Shown here: positions 8,388 through 16,720 of the stretch, one piece after another
Layout: each line of letters opens with the position of its first letter
Position numbering within the stretch: position 1 is the stretch's first letter
Source: Chloracidobacterium sp.
Lineage (GTDB): Bacteria > Acidobacteriota > Blastocatellia > Pyrinomonadales > Pyrinomonadaceae
Direction of reading: 5' to 3'
DNA length: 64,000 bases
Assembly: GCA_016716365.1 (NCBI GenBank)
Contig: JADJWM010000018.1
Span: 620,001 to 684,000 of the forward strand
Notes under the pieces: generated by a model
What the model was told of the DNA's origin: nothing
What the model saw: the letters and a program-made list of their open reading frames with translations, nothing else
The model's database searches: none
Translations under genes and position numbers: made by a program

Positions 8388-9429
8388 ATGGCAAAGAAAT
8401 ATCGCGTTGGTATCCTCGGTGCCACGGGAACGGTCGGACAGCGTTTCATACAGGCTCCTGGACGGCCATCCCCAGTTCGAGATCACGGCGTTGGCCGCGT
8501 CAGACAGATCGGCGGGGAAAGCGTACGCGGAAGCCTGTGCATGGAAGCTTAACGGCGAGATTCCCGAAGAGGTAGGCGAGATCGTCGTCCAACCGATCGA
8601 GCCGCCGCTGGATTGCGATCTCGTCTTCTCCAGCCTGCCGTCGTCGGTCGCACGAGAGACCGAAGAGGCCTTTGCGCGGTCCGGCCTTCCCGTGATAAGC
8701 AATTCTTCCAGCTACCGGATGGACGAGGACGTCCCGCTTCTGATCCCGGAAATAAACGCCGACCACTTGCAGCTGATCCCGATCCAGCAAAAGCAGCGCG
8801 GATTTGGAAAGGGATTTATCGTAACGAACCCCAACTGCGCGGTCGTGAGCTTTGCACCGCCGCTGGCGGCCGTCCATCAGGCTTTCGGGCTCGAATCCGT
8901 GGTGGTAACGACGATGCAGGCGATCAGCGGTGCGGGATATCCGGGCGTGGCGTCGATGGACATCATCGACAACGTTCTGCCCTACATCGCGGGCGAAGAG
9001 CCGAAGGTCGAGACCGAGGCCCAAAAGATACTCGGGGCTTTCAACGACGGGACGATCGAAAAAGCCGATTTTACGGTCTCGGCCCAGTGCTTTCGCGTCA
9101 ACGTGCTGGACGGCCACACCTGTGCAGTGCGGATGGACCTTCGTAAGCAGTCGACGCTTGAGGATGTCGTAAAGGTGATGCGGGAGTATCCGTCGCTTGA
9201 ACTTCGTTCGTCGCCGGAGACTTTTATCGAGGTGACCGACGAGCCGGCGCGTCCGCAGCCGCGGCTCGACCGCGACCGCGGCAACGGTATGGCGATCACG
9301 GTCGGACGGATCTTTCCCGATAACGTTTTCGACTACCGTTTTGTTTGCCTGAGCCATAACACGGTCCGCGGTGCCGCCGGATCGGCGATCCTGAATGCCG
9401 AACTCCTGATCGCACAGGGCCTTATCTGA
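8388..9429 (+). CDS. asd: Aspartate-semialdehyde dehydrogenase, frameshifted near the N-terminus
   Basis: The gene begins at ATG 8388 with MAKKYRVGILGATGTVGQRF, the NADP-binding start of ASD. That frame then fails and the protein continues one frame over as LLDGHPQFEITALAASDRSAGK. Removing one G of the GG at 8453-8454 joins 'RFIQ' to 'LLDGHPQF' exactly as in the family. The rest is intact: catalytic Cys in 'VTNPNCAVVSF', 'AISGAGYPGVASMDIIDNVLPYI' and the C-terminal dimer region. It belongs to the archaeal/fungal-like ASD subgroup. It makes aspartate semialdehyde for lysine, threonine and methionine. As sequenced, the longest single frame starts at GTG 8407 and would lack the Rossmann motif. 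Confidence 0.88.
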
Positions 9430-9433
9430 AGAG

Positions 9434-10573
9434 ATGACCGACAGCCAGTCCGACCACAGTTTTCCAAGCAAAGTGTTGATCTCCGTCGGGATCGTATTGC
9501 TTGTCGTCCTTTTACTTGTCCTCGTCTATTTTGTGCTCGACGTGCTGCTCCTGATCTTCGCAGCCGCCCTTTTCGCGATATTTCTTCGCGGGCTTGCGGA
9601 CCTGCTTCATCGTTACGCGAATATTCCTGAAGGTTGGGCGGTCATCGCCGTTTCGCTTCTTTTGATCGGGATAATGGCAGGCGCGATCGCTCTGCTGGCT
9701 CCTGATGTCGCCGTACAGATGACCCATCTGAGGGAGGAACTGCCTAAATCCGCCACCGCGGCCGGCGATTATATCAGACAATTCGGTTGGGGACGCGCGC
9801 TGATCGACCAACTTCCGAGCGTCGAAACGGTCCGATCGAGCGTGAGCGCCTCGACCCTTCTTGCGGGCGTGGGCGGTTTCTTCTCATCAACCGTCGGCGC
9901 GATCGGCAATTTTTTCATCGGCATCCTGCTCGCCGTCTATTTTGCGGTCGAGCCGCGTGTTTATGTACGGGGATTCACGAATCTATTCCCGCTCGACAAA
10001 CGGACCCGGGCCCGCGAGGTATTGTTCGCGATCTCGGACACGCTCCGTTGGTGGCTGATCGGAAAGGTCGGCTCGATGATCTTCATCGGCCTGCTTACCT
10101 GGATCGGCCTTTCGCTTCTCGGTGTGCCGCTTGCGCTGGCACTCGGGGTCATCGCCGGCCTGCTTTCGTTCATACCCAACTTTGGGCCGATAATTTCGGC
10201 CATTCCAGCCCTGCTGCTGGCATTCATCGACAGCCCGATCAAGGCGGTTTATGTCCTCGGCCTTTACATCGGCGTGCAACTGATCGAGTCGAATCTGGTC
10301 ACGCCGTTCATCGAACGCCAAACAGTCGAACTTCCGCCCGCATTGACCATCGTCTTCCAACTCGCACTCGCCGTCCTGGTCGGAGGGCTCGGCCTTGTGC
10401 TGGCAACACCGCTTTTGGCAATGCTGATCGTCTTAGTTCAAATGATCTACGTCGAAGACATAATCGGCGACCGTCGGACCGAGGTGAATGAGAAAATAGG
10501 GAAAGAAGAAGTACAAGAAAAGTCTGGTCAGCTTGAAGTGGCTGAGCAGCCGGACGTTGAGGCAAAAGAGTAG
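9434..10573 (+). CDS. AI-2E family transporter (PerM/YdiK type)
   Basis: The 379-residue product has about eight membrane segments. Two lie at the N-terminus (16-60), one near 70-92, a soluble segment follows, then helices near 150-175, 205-275 and 290-345. The family hallmark 'VQLIESNLVTPFIERQTVELPPALTI' is present near residue 275. Members are annotated as permeases exporting AI-2-like or other small molecules or Na+/H+, but the substrate here is unknown. A charged C-terminal tail (about 355-379) is rich in Glu and Lys. It starts 4 bp after asd. Confidence 0.85.
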   Translation: MTDSQSDHSFPSKVLISVGIVLLVVLLLVLVYFVLDVLLLIFAAALFAIFLRGLADLLHRYANIPEGWAVIAVSLLLIGIMAGAIALLAPDVAVQMTHLREELPKSATAAGDYIRQFGWGRALIDQLPSVETVRSSVSASTLLAGVGGFFSSTVGAIGNFFIGILLAVYFAVEPRVYVRGFTNLFPLDKRTRAREVLFAISDTLRWWLIGKVGSMIFIGLLTWIGLSLLGVPLALALGVIAGLLSFIPNFGPIISAIPALLLAFIDSPIKAVYVLGLYIGVQLIESNLVTPFIERQTVELPPALTIVFQLALAVLVGGLGLVLATPLLAMLIVLVQMIYVEDIIGDRRTEVNEKIGKEEVQEKSGQLEVAEQPDVEAKE

Positions 10574-10578
10574 CGAAA

Positions 10579-10597
10579 AATAGCAAAAATTGCTATT
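10579..10597. promoter_or_regulatory. Palindrome upstream of parD-like gene, candidate operator
   Basis: AATAGCAA and TTGCTATT form perfect 8-bp inverted arms around a 3-bp AAA spacer, 9 bp before the antitoxin ATG. ParD-type antitoxins carry a ribbon-helix-helix domain and repress their own promoter from such palindromes. That function is inferred from position and symmetry. The arms are AT-rich, so a terminator for the preceding gene is less likely. Confidence 0.5.
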
Positions 10598-10605
10598 ATT
10601 TGACC

Positions 10606-10899
10606 ATGAACGTATCATTAACACCGGAACTTGAGACGTTTATCGAGAACAAGGTAAAGAGCGGCCGTTATAACACCGCCAGCGAAGTCGTGCGCGAGGG
10701 CCTGCGACTTTTGGAGCGGGAGGACAAGCTTTTCGAAATGAAGCGCGATGAATTGCGCCGCGAGGTTAAAAAGGGCATCGAACAGATCCGAAGCGGTGAA
10801 TACATCGAGATCAGTTCCGAGGATCTGCCTGAATATGCAAAGGAGATCGGTCGTCGCGGACGCGAGCGAAAGGCCGCCCAGGCGGCGAAGCGAAAATAG
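10606..10899 (+). CDS. ParD-type antitoxin (ribbon-helix-helix)
   Basis: The 97-residue protein starts MNVSLTPELETFIENKVKSGRYNTASEVVREGLRLLE, the classic ParD/CopG-like ribbon-helix-helix sequence: a DNA-contacting strand followed by two helices. The remaining half is charged and helical and would wrap the toxin. ATG at 10606 is chosen over an upstream TTG at 10600, because ParD proteins begin right at the strand. It would neutralise the downstream toxin and repress the operon through the palindrome just upstream. Confidence 0.88.
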   Translation: MNVSLTPELETFIENKVKSGRYNTASEVVREGLRLLEREDKLFEMKRDELRREVKKGIEQIRSGEYIEISSEDLPEYAKEIGRRGRERKAAQAAKRK

Positions 10900-10910
10900 A
10901 AGCGAATCAG

Positions 10911-11207
10911 ATGGCAACTTTTCATCTTTCCCCGCTTGCCGATGCCGATCTGGACGAGATCTGGCAGTTCATCTCGATGGATAGCGATGAGATGGCGGAT
11001 AGATTCATCGCTGAGTTATTACAAAAGTTCGAATTGCTTGCCGCCCATCCGTTCGCCGGCGTAAAGAGTGTTGAACTCGGGGCTGATTCGCGAAAATTTC
11101 CTCATAAGAGTTACCTGATCTTTTACTTCCCAACCGAATACGGGGCCGAGATCTTCCGTATTCTTCATGCGGCGCGAGACATCCAGGAGATCTTCACTGA
11201 CCAATAA
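10911..11207 (+). CDS. RelE/ParE-family toxin
   Basis: The 98-residue product has the ParE fold order: 'FHLSPLADADLDEIWQFI' (first strand and helix), 'MADRFIAELLQKFELLAAHPFAGV', then 'RKFPHKSYLIFYFPTEYGAEIFRILHAARDIQEIF', ending with the family 'hydrophobic-Arg-Ile-x-His-x-x-Arg-Asp'. ParE-type toxins poison DNA gyrase; RelE-type toxins cut mRNA. The pairing with a ParD-type antitoxin favours ParE. It starts 11 bp after the antitoxin and ends only 3 bp before purB, so toxin and purine gene share a transcript. Confidence 0.88.
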   Translation: MATFHLSPLADADLDEIWQFISMDSDEMADRFIAELLQKFELLAAHPFAGVKSVELGADSRKFPHKSYLIFYFPTEYGAEIFRILHAARDIQEIFTDQ

Positions 11208-11210
11208 TCA

Positions 11211-12503
11211 ATGATCGAACGATACACATTGCCCGAGATGGGCGCGATATGGTCACTGCAGAACAAGTTTCAGAAGTGGCTTGATGTTGAGATAGCCGTT
11301 TGCGAAGTGCACGCGGAGGACGGGACGATCCCGGCGGAGGCCGTTGAAGAGATCAAGGCGAAGGCCGCATTCACCGTCGAGAGGATCGCCGAGATCGAAA
11401 AGACGACCGACCACGACGTTATCGCATTTACGACCAATCTTGCCGAGAACATCGGTGAAGCGGCCCGGTTCGTCCATTACGGGCTTACATCGAGCGACGT
11501 TGTCGATACGGCGAACGCGATCCTGCTGAAGGAATCCTGCGGCATTTTGCTCGAGAAGATCGATGCGATGCTGCCGGTGCTCAAGCGGCGGGCCTACGAA
11601 TTCAAGGACACGCCGCAGATCGGGCGGACGCACGGTATCCACGCTGAGCCGACATCTTTCGGGCTCGTTTGGGCACTTTGGTATTCCGAGATGCAGCGGA
11701 ACCGCGCGCGGCTCGAACGCGCAAAAGAAGCTGTCTCGGTGGGCAAGATCAGCGGCGCGGTCGGAGTTTTTGCACACCTGTCGCCGGACGTGGAAGAACG
11801 CGTTTGTACGAGGCTTGGTCTGAAGGCGGCCAACGTCTCGACCCAGGTCATCCAGCGTGACCGATACGCGGAGTACCTCTCAACGCTGGCCATCATCACA
11901 TCGACGCTTGAGAAAATGGCCCTGCAAGTCCGTCATTGGCAGCGAACCGAGGTTCGCGAGGCCCAGGAGGCCTTCAAGAAGGGCCAGAAGGGCTCGTCGG
12001 CGATGCCGCACAAGCGCAACCCCATCCTCTCGGAACGGATCTGCGGGATGGCAAGGACCGTCCGTGCGAATGCGATAGTCGGGTTCGAGAACGTCGCACT
12101 ATGGCACGAGCGGGATATATCGCATTCGTCCGCCGAGCGGCTCGTACTCCCAGACTCTTCGGCGACGACCGATTATCTGCTTGCAAAGACGACGTCGCTG
12201 CTCGATACGCTCGTGGTCTATCCGGAAAACATGCTGAAGAACCTGGGCTTGACCCGCGGCCTCGTATTCAGCGGTCAGCTCATGCTTGCACTCACCCAAA
12301 AGGGCGTTTCACGCGAAGATGCGTACGCCTATACACAGCGGAACGCGATGAGGGTGTGGGACGAGGGCGGCGAATACATCGACCTTGTAAGAAACGACGC
12401 GGACATCGCCTCGTCCCTTTCGGAAGAAGAGATAGCCCGCGTCTTTGACCTGAATCACTATTTGCGAAATGTCGACAAGGTCTTCGAAAGGGTCTTCAGT
12501 TAG
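11211..12503 (+). CDS. purB: Adenylosuccinate lyase
   Basis: The 430-residue protein is full length. Signature sequences are 'HYGLTSSDVVDTANA' (active-site helix), 'GRTHGIHAEPTSFGL' (catalytic His), and the fumarase/lyase signature 'GSSAMPHKRNPILSERI', which contains the flexible catalytic Ser loop. It cleaves SAICAR and adenylosuccinate to release fumarate in purine synthesis. It follows the toxin gene by 3 bp. Its last 8 bp overlap, tail to tail, the end of the minus-strand DUF4870 gene. Confidence 0.95.
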   Translation: MIERYTLPEMGAIWSLQNKFQKWLDVEIAVCEVHAEDGTIPAEAVEEIKAKAAFTVERIAEIEKTTDHDVIAFTTNLAENIGEAARFVHYGLTSSDVVDTANAILLKESCGILLEKIDAMLPVLKRRAYEFKDTPQIGRTHGIHAEPTSFGLVWALWYSEMQRNRARLERAKEAVSVGKISGAVGVFAHLSPDVEERVCTRLGLKAANVSTQVIQRDRYAEYLSTLAIITSTLEKMALQVRHWQRTEVREAQEAFKKGQKGSSAMPHKRNPILSERICGMARTVRANAIVGFENVALWHERDISHSSAERLVLPDSSATTDYLLAKTTSLLDTLVVYPENMLKNLGLTRGLVFSGQLMLALTQKGVSREDAYAYTQRNAMRVWDEGGEYIDLVRNDADIASSLSEEEIARVFDLNHYLRNVDKVFERVFS

Positions 12504-12855
12504 ACCATTTGTCGGCCATACCGCCGATGATCGGGAACTTGAACATTTCGCCCTTGAACGCCTTCACCGCACCGAAGATCATCCCGCCGATCCACACCAG
12601 CCAGAGTGGGAACAGGAGGAAGCCGAGCAATCCGAGCGTACTAGAGATCTGCGCAAGGATCACCACGAAGATCGAAAGTGCGAAGTAGATGACAAAAAAA
12701 CCGACGTGGAAAAGGACCGACTGGACAGCGTGAAATTTCACGAACTTATTATCTTTCTCAATGAAGATCAGGATAAGCGCGAGTATCCCGATGATCCAGC
12801 CGATAAGGGCTGCGATATTGCCGTCAAGACCGATAGCGGATTTTTGGGTTTCCAT
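12496..12855 (-). CDS. DUF4870 membrane protein
   Basis: The 119-residue product has four hydrophobic helices and the DUF4870 motif 'FVKFHAVQSVLFHVG' after the second helix. It ends 'GEMFKFPIIGGMADKWSN', which is almost repeated in its neighbour 'GEIFKLPIIGNFADRFSN'. The function of DUF4870 is unknown; the family is distantly Tic20-like. It is the second gene of a two-gene tandem on the minus strand and converges with purB with an 8-bp overlap. Confidence 0.75.
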   Translation of the reverse strand: METQKSAIGLDGNIAALIGWIIGILALILIFIEKDNKFVKFHAVQSVLFHVGFFVIYFALSIFVVILAQISSTLGLLGFLLFPLWLVWIGGMIFGAVKAFKGEMFKFPIIGGMADKWSN

Positions 12856-12888
12856 ATATTTTGTTTAACCTATTGCTGTCGTTAGATC

Positions 12889-13299
12889 TTAATTCGAGAA
12901 ACGGTCGGCAAAATTGCCAATGATCGGGAGTTTGAAGATCTCTCCGTTGAAGCCCTTGATCGCAGCGATGATCATGCCGACTAGGACGGCAAGTCCTGCG
13001 AGGATCAAAACGAAATAGAGAAGCATCGAAATTATCGAAAAGATCGGGATGCCGATCGCCGCATCAATGAACACTCCGATGAAGGCAAACACTCCCCAAA
13101 CTACGAGAAGGACGATCGGGGCGATAAAAAGAAGTATCGATTGCCACGCATGAAATCTCGCCAGCTTGTTCGTCTTGTCCTGGATCAGCGTGATAATGCT
13201 GAGCACCAGGCCAAGGTAGCAAACGAAATTAGCAACATAACAAAGGAGCGCTACCAGATTGGCATCCATATCAAAAACGGACTTACCGTGATTTTGCAT
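12889..13299 (-). CDS. DUF4870 membrane protein (paralogue)
   Basis: The 136-residue product has the same four-helix layout as its neighbour, with the motif 'LARFHAWQSILLFIAPI' and a slightly longer third loop. The tandem arrangement and the shared ends indicate a gene duplication. Function is unknown. It is divergent from purS, with about 135 bp between the two starts that must hold both promoters; no clear promoter elements were recognised there. Confidence 0.72.
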   Translation of the reverse strand: MQNHGKSVFDMDANLVALLCYVANFVCYLGLVLSIITLIQDKTNKLARFHAWQSILLFIAPIVLLVVWGVFAFIGVFIDAAIGIPIFSIISMLLYFVLILAGLAVLVGMIIAAIKGFNGEIFKLPIIGNFADRFSN

Positions 13300-13434
13300 A
13301 AAGTGTTGAATCTCCCGCGGAATCTGTACTTGAACGTAATGCTGATGAGGGTTCGTGTCGGGGAAAAGTTACCATAACCCTTTGATTAAGACAACAATTT
13401 AGGCCACAATCTACAATTTATTTTGGTGGCAAAA

Positions 13435-13677
13435 ATGAAAGCAAAGGTATATGTAACTCTAAAACCGAGCGTATTGGACCCGCAGGGAAAGGCCATTCAG
13501 CATTCATTGGAACTGCTCGGCTACGACCAGATCGACGACGTTCGCCAGGGGAAATATTTCGAGATCTCGATCAAGCCCTCGACCGTCGAGGGCGATGCAA
13601 GAACCGCCGTCGAACAGTTCGCAAAAGAAGTTCTGACGAACCCGGTGATCGAGGATTATAGGGTAGAGATACTATGA
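13435..13677 (+). CDS. purS: Phosphoribosylformylglycinamidine synthase subunit PurS
   Basis: The 80-residue product (MKAKVYVTLKPSVLDPQGKA...) is a typical PurS. It has the strand 'KVYVTLK', 'LDPQGKAIQHSLELLGY' and the ending 'NPVIEDYRVEIL'. PurS bridges PurL and the glutaminase PurQ in the FGAM synthetase complex. In-frame TTG 13423 and GTG 13426 exist upstream. ATG 13435 is preferred because PurS proteins start at this point, and GGTGG sits just upstream as a ribosome site. It overlaps purQ by 4 bp. purL is not in this window. Confidence 0.92.
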   Translation: MKAKVYVTLKPSVLDPQGKAIQHSLELLGYDQIDDVRQGKYFEISIKPSTVEGDARTAVEQFAKEVLTNPVIEDYRVEIL

Positions 13678-14381
13678 AGTTTGGTGTTGTCGTTTTCCCC
13701 GGTTCAAATTGCGATCACGATGCCTATCACGTCGTGTCAAAGCACATCGGGCAGCCGGTTGATTTTATCTGGCACAAGGAAACAGACCTGAGCGGGTACG
13801 ACGCTATCCTGATCCCGGGCGGTTTTTCTTACGGCGATTACCTGCGGGCGGGCGCCTTAGCGAGCTTTTCGCCGGTGATGAATGCGGTCAAGGAATTTGC
13901 AGCGGCCGGCGGTTTTGTTTTCGGCATTTGCAACGGTTTTCAGATCCTCTGTGAGACGGGCCTGCTGCCGGGTGCACTGATGCGGAATGAAAACCTTCAT
14001 TTCGTTTGCAAGCACGTCAACATCCGAACTGAAACGTCGAATACGCCATTTACGCGCCAACTTGATCACGGCTTGGTGCTCTCGCTCCCGATAGCCCATG
14101 CGGAAGGGAATTATGTCTGCGACCAGGCGACGCTGGAACTGCTCGAAACCGGGGACCGTATCGTCTTTCGATATTGCGACGAAGACGGCCGGCTGACCGA
14201 CGAGTCGAATCCGAACGGTGCATTCTCAAATATCGCCGGGATCTGTAACGAGGGCCGAAATGTCCTCGGGATGATGCCGCACCCGGAAAGGGCCTGTGAG
14301 GACCTGCTTGGTTCGACGGACGGCCGTGCAATTTTCCTTTCTCTCGCACGCTCGATCGAGGCTGTTGAGGTTGCTGCCTGA
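13674..14381 (+). CDS. purQ: Phosphoribosylformylglycinamidine synthase subunit PurQ
   Basis: The 235-residue class I glutamine amidotransferase begins 'KFGVVVFPGSNCDHDAY'. The nucleophile elbow is 'FGICNGFQIL' (Cys near residue 87) and the His/Glu dyad lies in 'MMPHPERACE' near 200. It supplies ammonia from glutamine to PurL for FGAM formation. The start overlaps purS (ATGA), so the subunits are made in coupled fashion. The operon ends at the hairpin 39 bp downstream. Confidence 0.94.
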   Translation: MKFGVVVFPGSNCDHDAYHVVSKHIGQPVDFIWHKETDLSGYDAILIPGGFSYGDYLRAGALASFSPVMNAVKEFAAAGGFVFGICNGFQILCETGLLPGALMRNENLHFVCKHVNIRTETSNTPFTRQLDHGLVLSLPIAHAEGNYVCDQATLELLETGDRIVFRYCDEDGRLTDESNPNGAFSNIAGICNEGRNVLGMMPHPERACEDLLGSTDGRAIFLSLARSIEAVEVAA

Positions 14382-14419
14382 CTGCGGCTGATCTTAAGTA
14401 GGGACGCCTACAAAAAGAA

Positions 14420-14468
14420 ACCGCTCCACCGAGGGCTTTGATGACCCGGGTGGAGCGGTCTTGTTTTG
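14420..14468. terminator. Bidirectional intrinsic terminator (purQ / DUF4097-like gene)
   Basis: ACCGCTCCACC (14420-14430) and GGTGGAGCGGT (14449-14459) are perfect 11-bp inverted arms around an 18-nt loop. The plus strand continues CTTGTTTTG. On the minus strand the stem is followed by TTTCTTTTTG. It sits between convergent purQ and the minus-strand repeat protein and can end both transcripts. Confidence 0.8.
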
Positions 14469-14486
14469 AACGCGTTTGAAGGGCGA

Positions 14487-15380
14487 TCAGTTACGGCCGG
14501 TCGTGCCGATCTTGATGCCGCCGTTGCGTGTCACGACCCTGATCGGGGGGCCGCCTCCGTTGATCGCAGTGTTGATCTGCTTCGAACGGTTTGCCCAACC
14601 GCCTTTTTCATCTTCGGTCGTGACGTTCAGGGCCGGGATATCACTTCGCAGCCCGCCATTGACCGTTCCGGTCTCAACGTTGGCCGCATACCCCTCGGGA
14701 AGCATCAGATTCACGCCGCCGTTGGTGGTCTGGACATCAAGGCCGGCTCCTTTCCAGCTGCTGCCCGAAAGGCTGACGTTGACGCCGCCGTTCGTCGTAC
14801 GGCCACGGACGTCGCCGGCAACATCGACCAGGCTGACACCGCCGTTCAGTGTCTCGAATTCGATAGTGCCGTCGACCGATCCGATCGAAATGCCGCCGTT
14901 ATGGGCGTTAAGCTTGAGGTTCGTGTTGTGCGGCACACGTGCTTCATAGGACACGGACCATCCCTCTTCGGACGGCCCCTCGGCCTTGACCATGCCGCCG
15001 GCGGTATTGATCCGAACGCTCGATGCGAGCCCGCGTGCCGCCTCGTCGGAGATGCCCCATGCCTGTACGCAGGCACGAAGGAGCACATCCGAGCGGTTCT
15101 CGCCCTTTATTTTGATACCGCCGTTGCGTCCCGCATCGACAGCGAGCGAACCGGTGGACGCGACGTTCATCTCGCGAAGGTCGGCAACGGAAACCTTTTC
15201 TGAATTCGACCAGTTGGTGTGCGAGCAAAATTCTTTATTCTTTGCTTTGTGGTTGCCAATGGCCTCTTTATCGATCTTCACTTTGTCACCCTGCGAAATG
15301 ACCACGCCGGCACAAACAAAGAGCATAACGGCCGCGAGCCCCAAATGCCCCGCCGCGGTCAACAAAGACTTTTTGAACAT
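14487..15380 (-). CDS. Secreted DUF4097-like beta-repeat protein
   Basis: The 297-residue protein starts at the ATG whose complement is 15378-15380, preceded by AAAGGAGA; a longer frame upstream is not needed. The N-terminus is a signal peptide (FKKSLLTAAGHLGLAAVMLFVCAG). The body carries eight 'N-G-G' turns at roughly regular spacing (for example NGGISIGS, NGGVSLVD, NGGVNVSL, NGGVNLML), as in the right-handed beta-helix of DUF4097 adhesin-like proteins. The mature protein is likely periplasmic or surface-exposed; its ligand is unknown. It converges with purQ. Confidence 0.7.
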   Translation of the reverse strand: MFKKSLLTAAGHLGLAAVMLFVCAGVVISQGDKVKIDKEAIGNHKAKNKEFCSHTNWSNSEKVSVADLREMNVASTGSLAVDAGRNGGIKIKGENRSDVLLRACVQAWGISDEAARGLASSVRINTAGGMVKAEGPSEEGWSVSYEARVPHNTNLKLNAHNGGISIGSVDGTIEFETLNGGVSLVDVAGDVRGRTTNGGVNVSLSGSSWKGAGLDVQTTNGGVNLMLPEGYAANVETGTVNGGLRSDIPALNVTTEDEKGGWANRSKQINTAINGGGPPIRVVTRNGGIKIGTTGRN

Positions 15381-15616
15381 GATGAATTTCTCCTTTCGAT
15401 GAATTAAGTTCAAGAGAATGACCTGACTTGAAAGGAAAACACCCGCCGGCACGAGTTTGTGACAAAATAGTTTGGGAAGGAGCTTTATCGTCTTTTCGTT
15501 TAATGGAGAGATGGAACGCCGTTAGATCCGGCCATTTAGTTTGCAGCGGCGAAAAAAAGTGCTGGTGGGAACACCGCAGCCTTCGATCCGATCGCCGCGA
15601 AAGGGCTTAACGCGGG

Positions 15617-16627
15617 TCAATCGCTCACCGAGATCGACAAACCGGTCTCTGTTATCCTGCAGTCGAGGACCTCGGCACCCGGAGCATCGCGAAGCGCCGA
15701 TTCGACGTCCGTCTTACGCCCGTCCTCGCAGAAGAATGCGATGCAGCCGCCGCCGCCGGCTCCGCAGACCTTTGCCGCGATCGCTCCATTTGCAAGGGCG
15801 GTCTCGATGACCTCGTCCATATGCGGGGTCGTGATCATCGGGGAAAGCCGCTTACGCTGCGGGTACGAGGCCCTCAGAAGTTCTCCTACCGAGTCCCAGT
15901 CGTTCGCAAGAAGCGCGGCCCGCAGCCCGGCCGCTGTATCGCGGATCGCCTCGAAGAGGTCGAAAAGTTCGCGGTCCCCGTCAATGTGCCGCTTTGTTAT
16001 CTCCCAATTGTTAGTTCCGGAATTCCTCGGCTCCCCCGTGTAAACGACGACCGTCCGTCCCTGCAGAGTGCCGAGGTCGAGATCAAGTTTCTCCCGGTGA
16101 ATACCGTCCGGAGCAAAGTGGATCGCCGAAGCCCCGCCATACTGGGCGGAATAGTAATCCTGAAACCCCGTCGGGACCTTTATGACCTGACACTCGATGT
16201 TTGCGGCGATCGGGATGAATCGGTCAGGCGTATACCGCTCGCCGACAAGCCGGTTGAGAGCTCCGATGCATGCGATGTTCAACGTCGACGAACCGGCAAG
16301 CCCGGCGCCCGCCGGGGCTTGAGATTCCGTCGTCATATGAAAGCCCGTCGGCGGCCTGAAAAAATAGACCAGCTTTGAGAGCAGCTCAAGCCGCGGTTCG
16401 TCCTTTAATTCACCGATCCGGTCGACGGTGGTCTCTAATCGGTCACCGCGGTCAACGGATTCCAATACGATCAAGCCGTCATCGCGGGTCTCTATCCGGC
16501 ATTTCGCGAGCAGATCGATCGCAAAGTTGATCGTTGAGGCCCCTTCGTGAAACAGGAAGAGCGGCGGGATGTCGATCGTGCTGCCGGCCAGGTCGACCCG
16601 CGTCGGTGCGGAGGTTTCGATGATCAT
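15617..16627 (-). CDS. GHMP-family sugar kinase
   Basis: The 336-residue product has the three GHMP motifs: 'SAPTRVDLAGSTIDIPPLF' (motif 1, residues 5-23), 'SQAPAGAGLAGSSTLNIACIGALN' (ATP loop, about 105-128) and 'AKVCGAGGGGCIAFF' (motif 3, about 290). The motif 1 pattern is close to heptose-7-phosphate kinase (HddA) and related sugar-1-kinases rather than mevalonate kinase. The substrate is inferred only. The 236 bp between it and the next minus-strand gene contain no further gene that I can see. Confidence 0.8.
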   Translation of the reverse strand: MIIETSAPTRVDLAGSTIDIPPLFLFHEGASTINFAIDLLAKCRIETRDDGLIVLESVDRGDRLETTVDRIGELKDEPRLELLSKLVYFFRPPTGFHMTTESQAPAGAGLAGSSTLNIACIGALNRLVGERYTPDRFIPIAANIECQVIKVPTGFQDYYSAQYGGASAIHFAPDGIHREKLDLDLGTLQGRTVVVYTGEPRNSGTNNWEITKRHIDGDRELFDLFEAIRDTAAGLRAALLANDWDSVGELLRASYPQRKRLSPMITTPHMDEVIETALANGAIAAKVCGAGGGGCIAFFCEDGRKTDVESALRDAPGAEVLDCRITETGLSISVSD

Positions 16628-16720
16628 ATCTATTTTCGGTTCGGCCGGGCCGTTCGTACGGTTGAAGCCGTGGGGAAACCGATATAGTAGCTCATTTTCG
16701 GCGGCGGGAATAATGCGGGT

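Noticed and set aside
14466..15203. A 245-codon plus-strand open frame opposite the DUF4097-like gene
   Set aside because: It lies antisense to a gene with a signal peptide, ribosome site and repeats. Its translation has no domain, and long antisense frames are common at this GC content.
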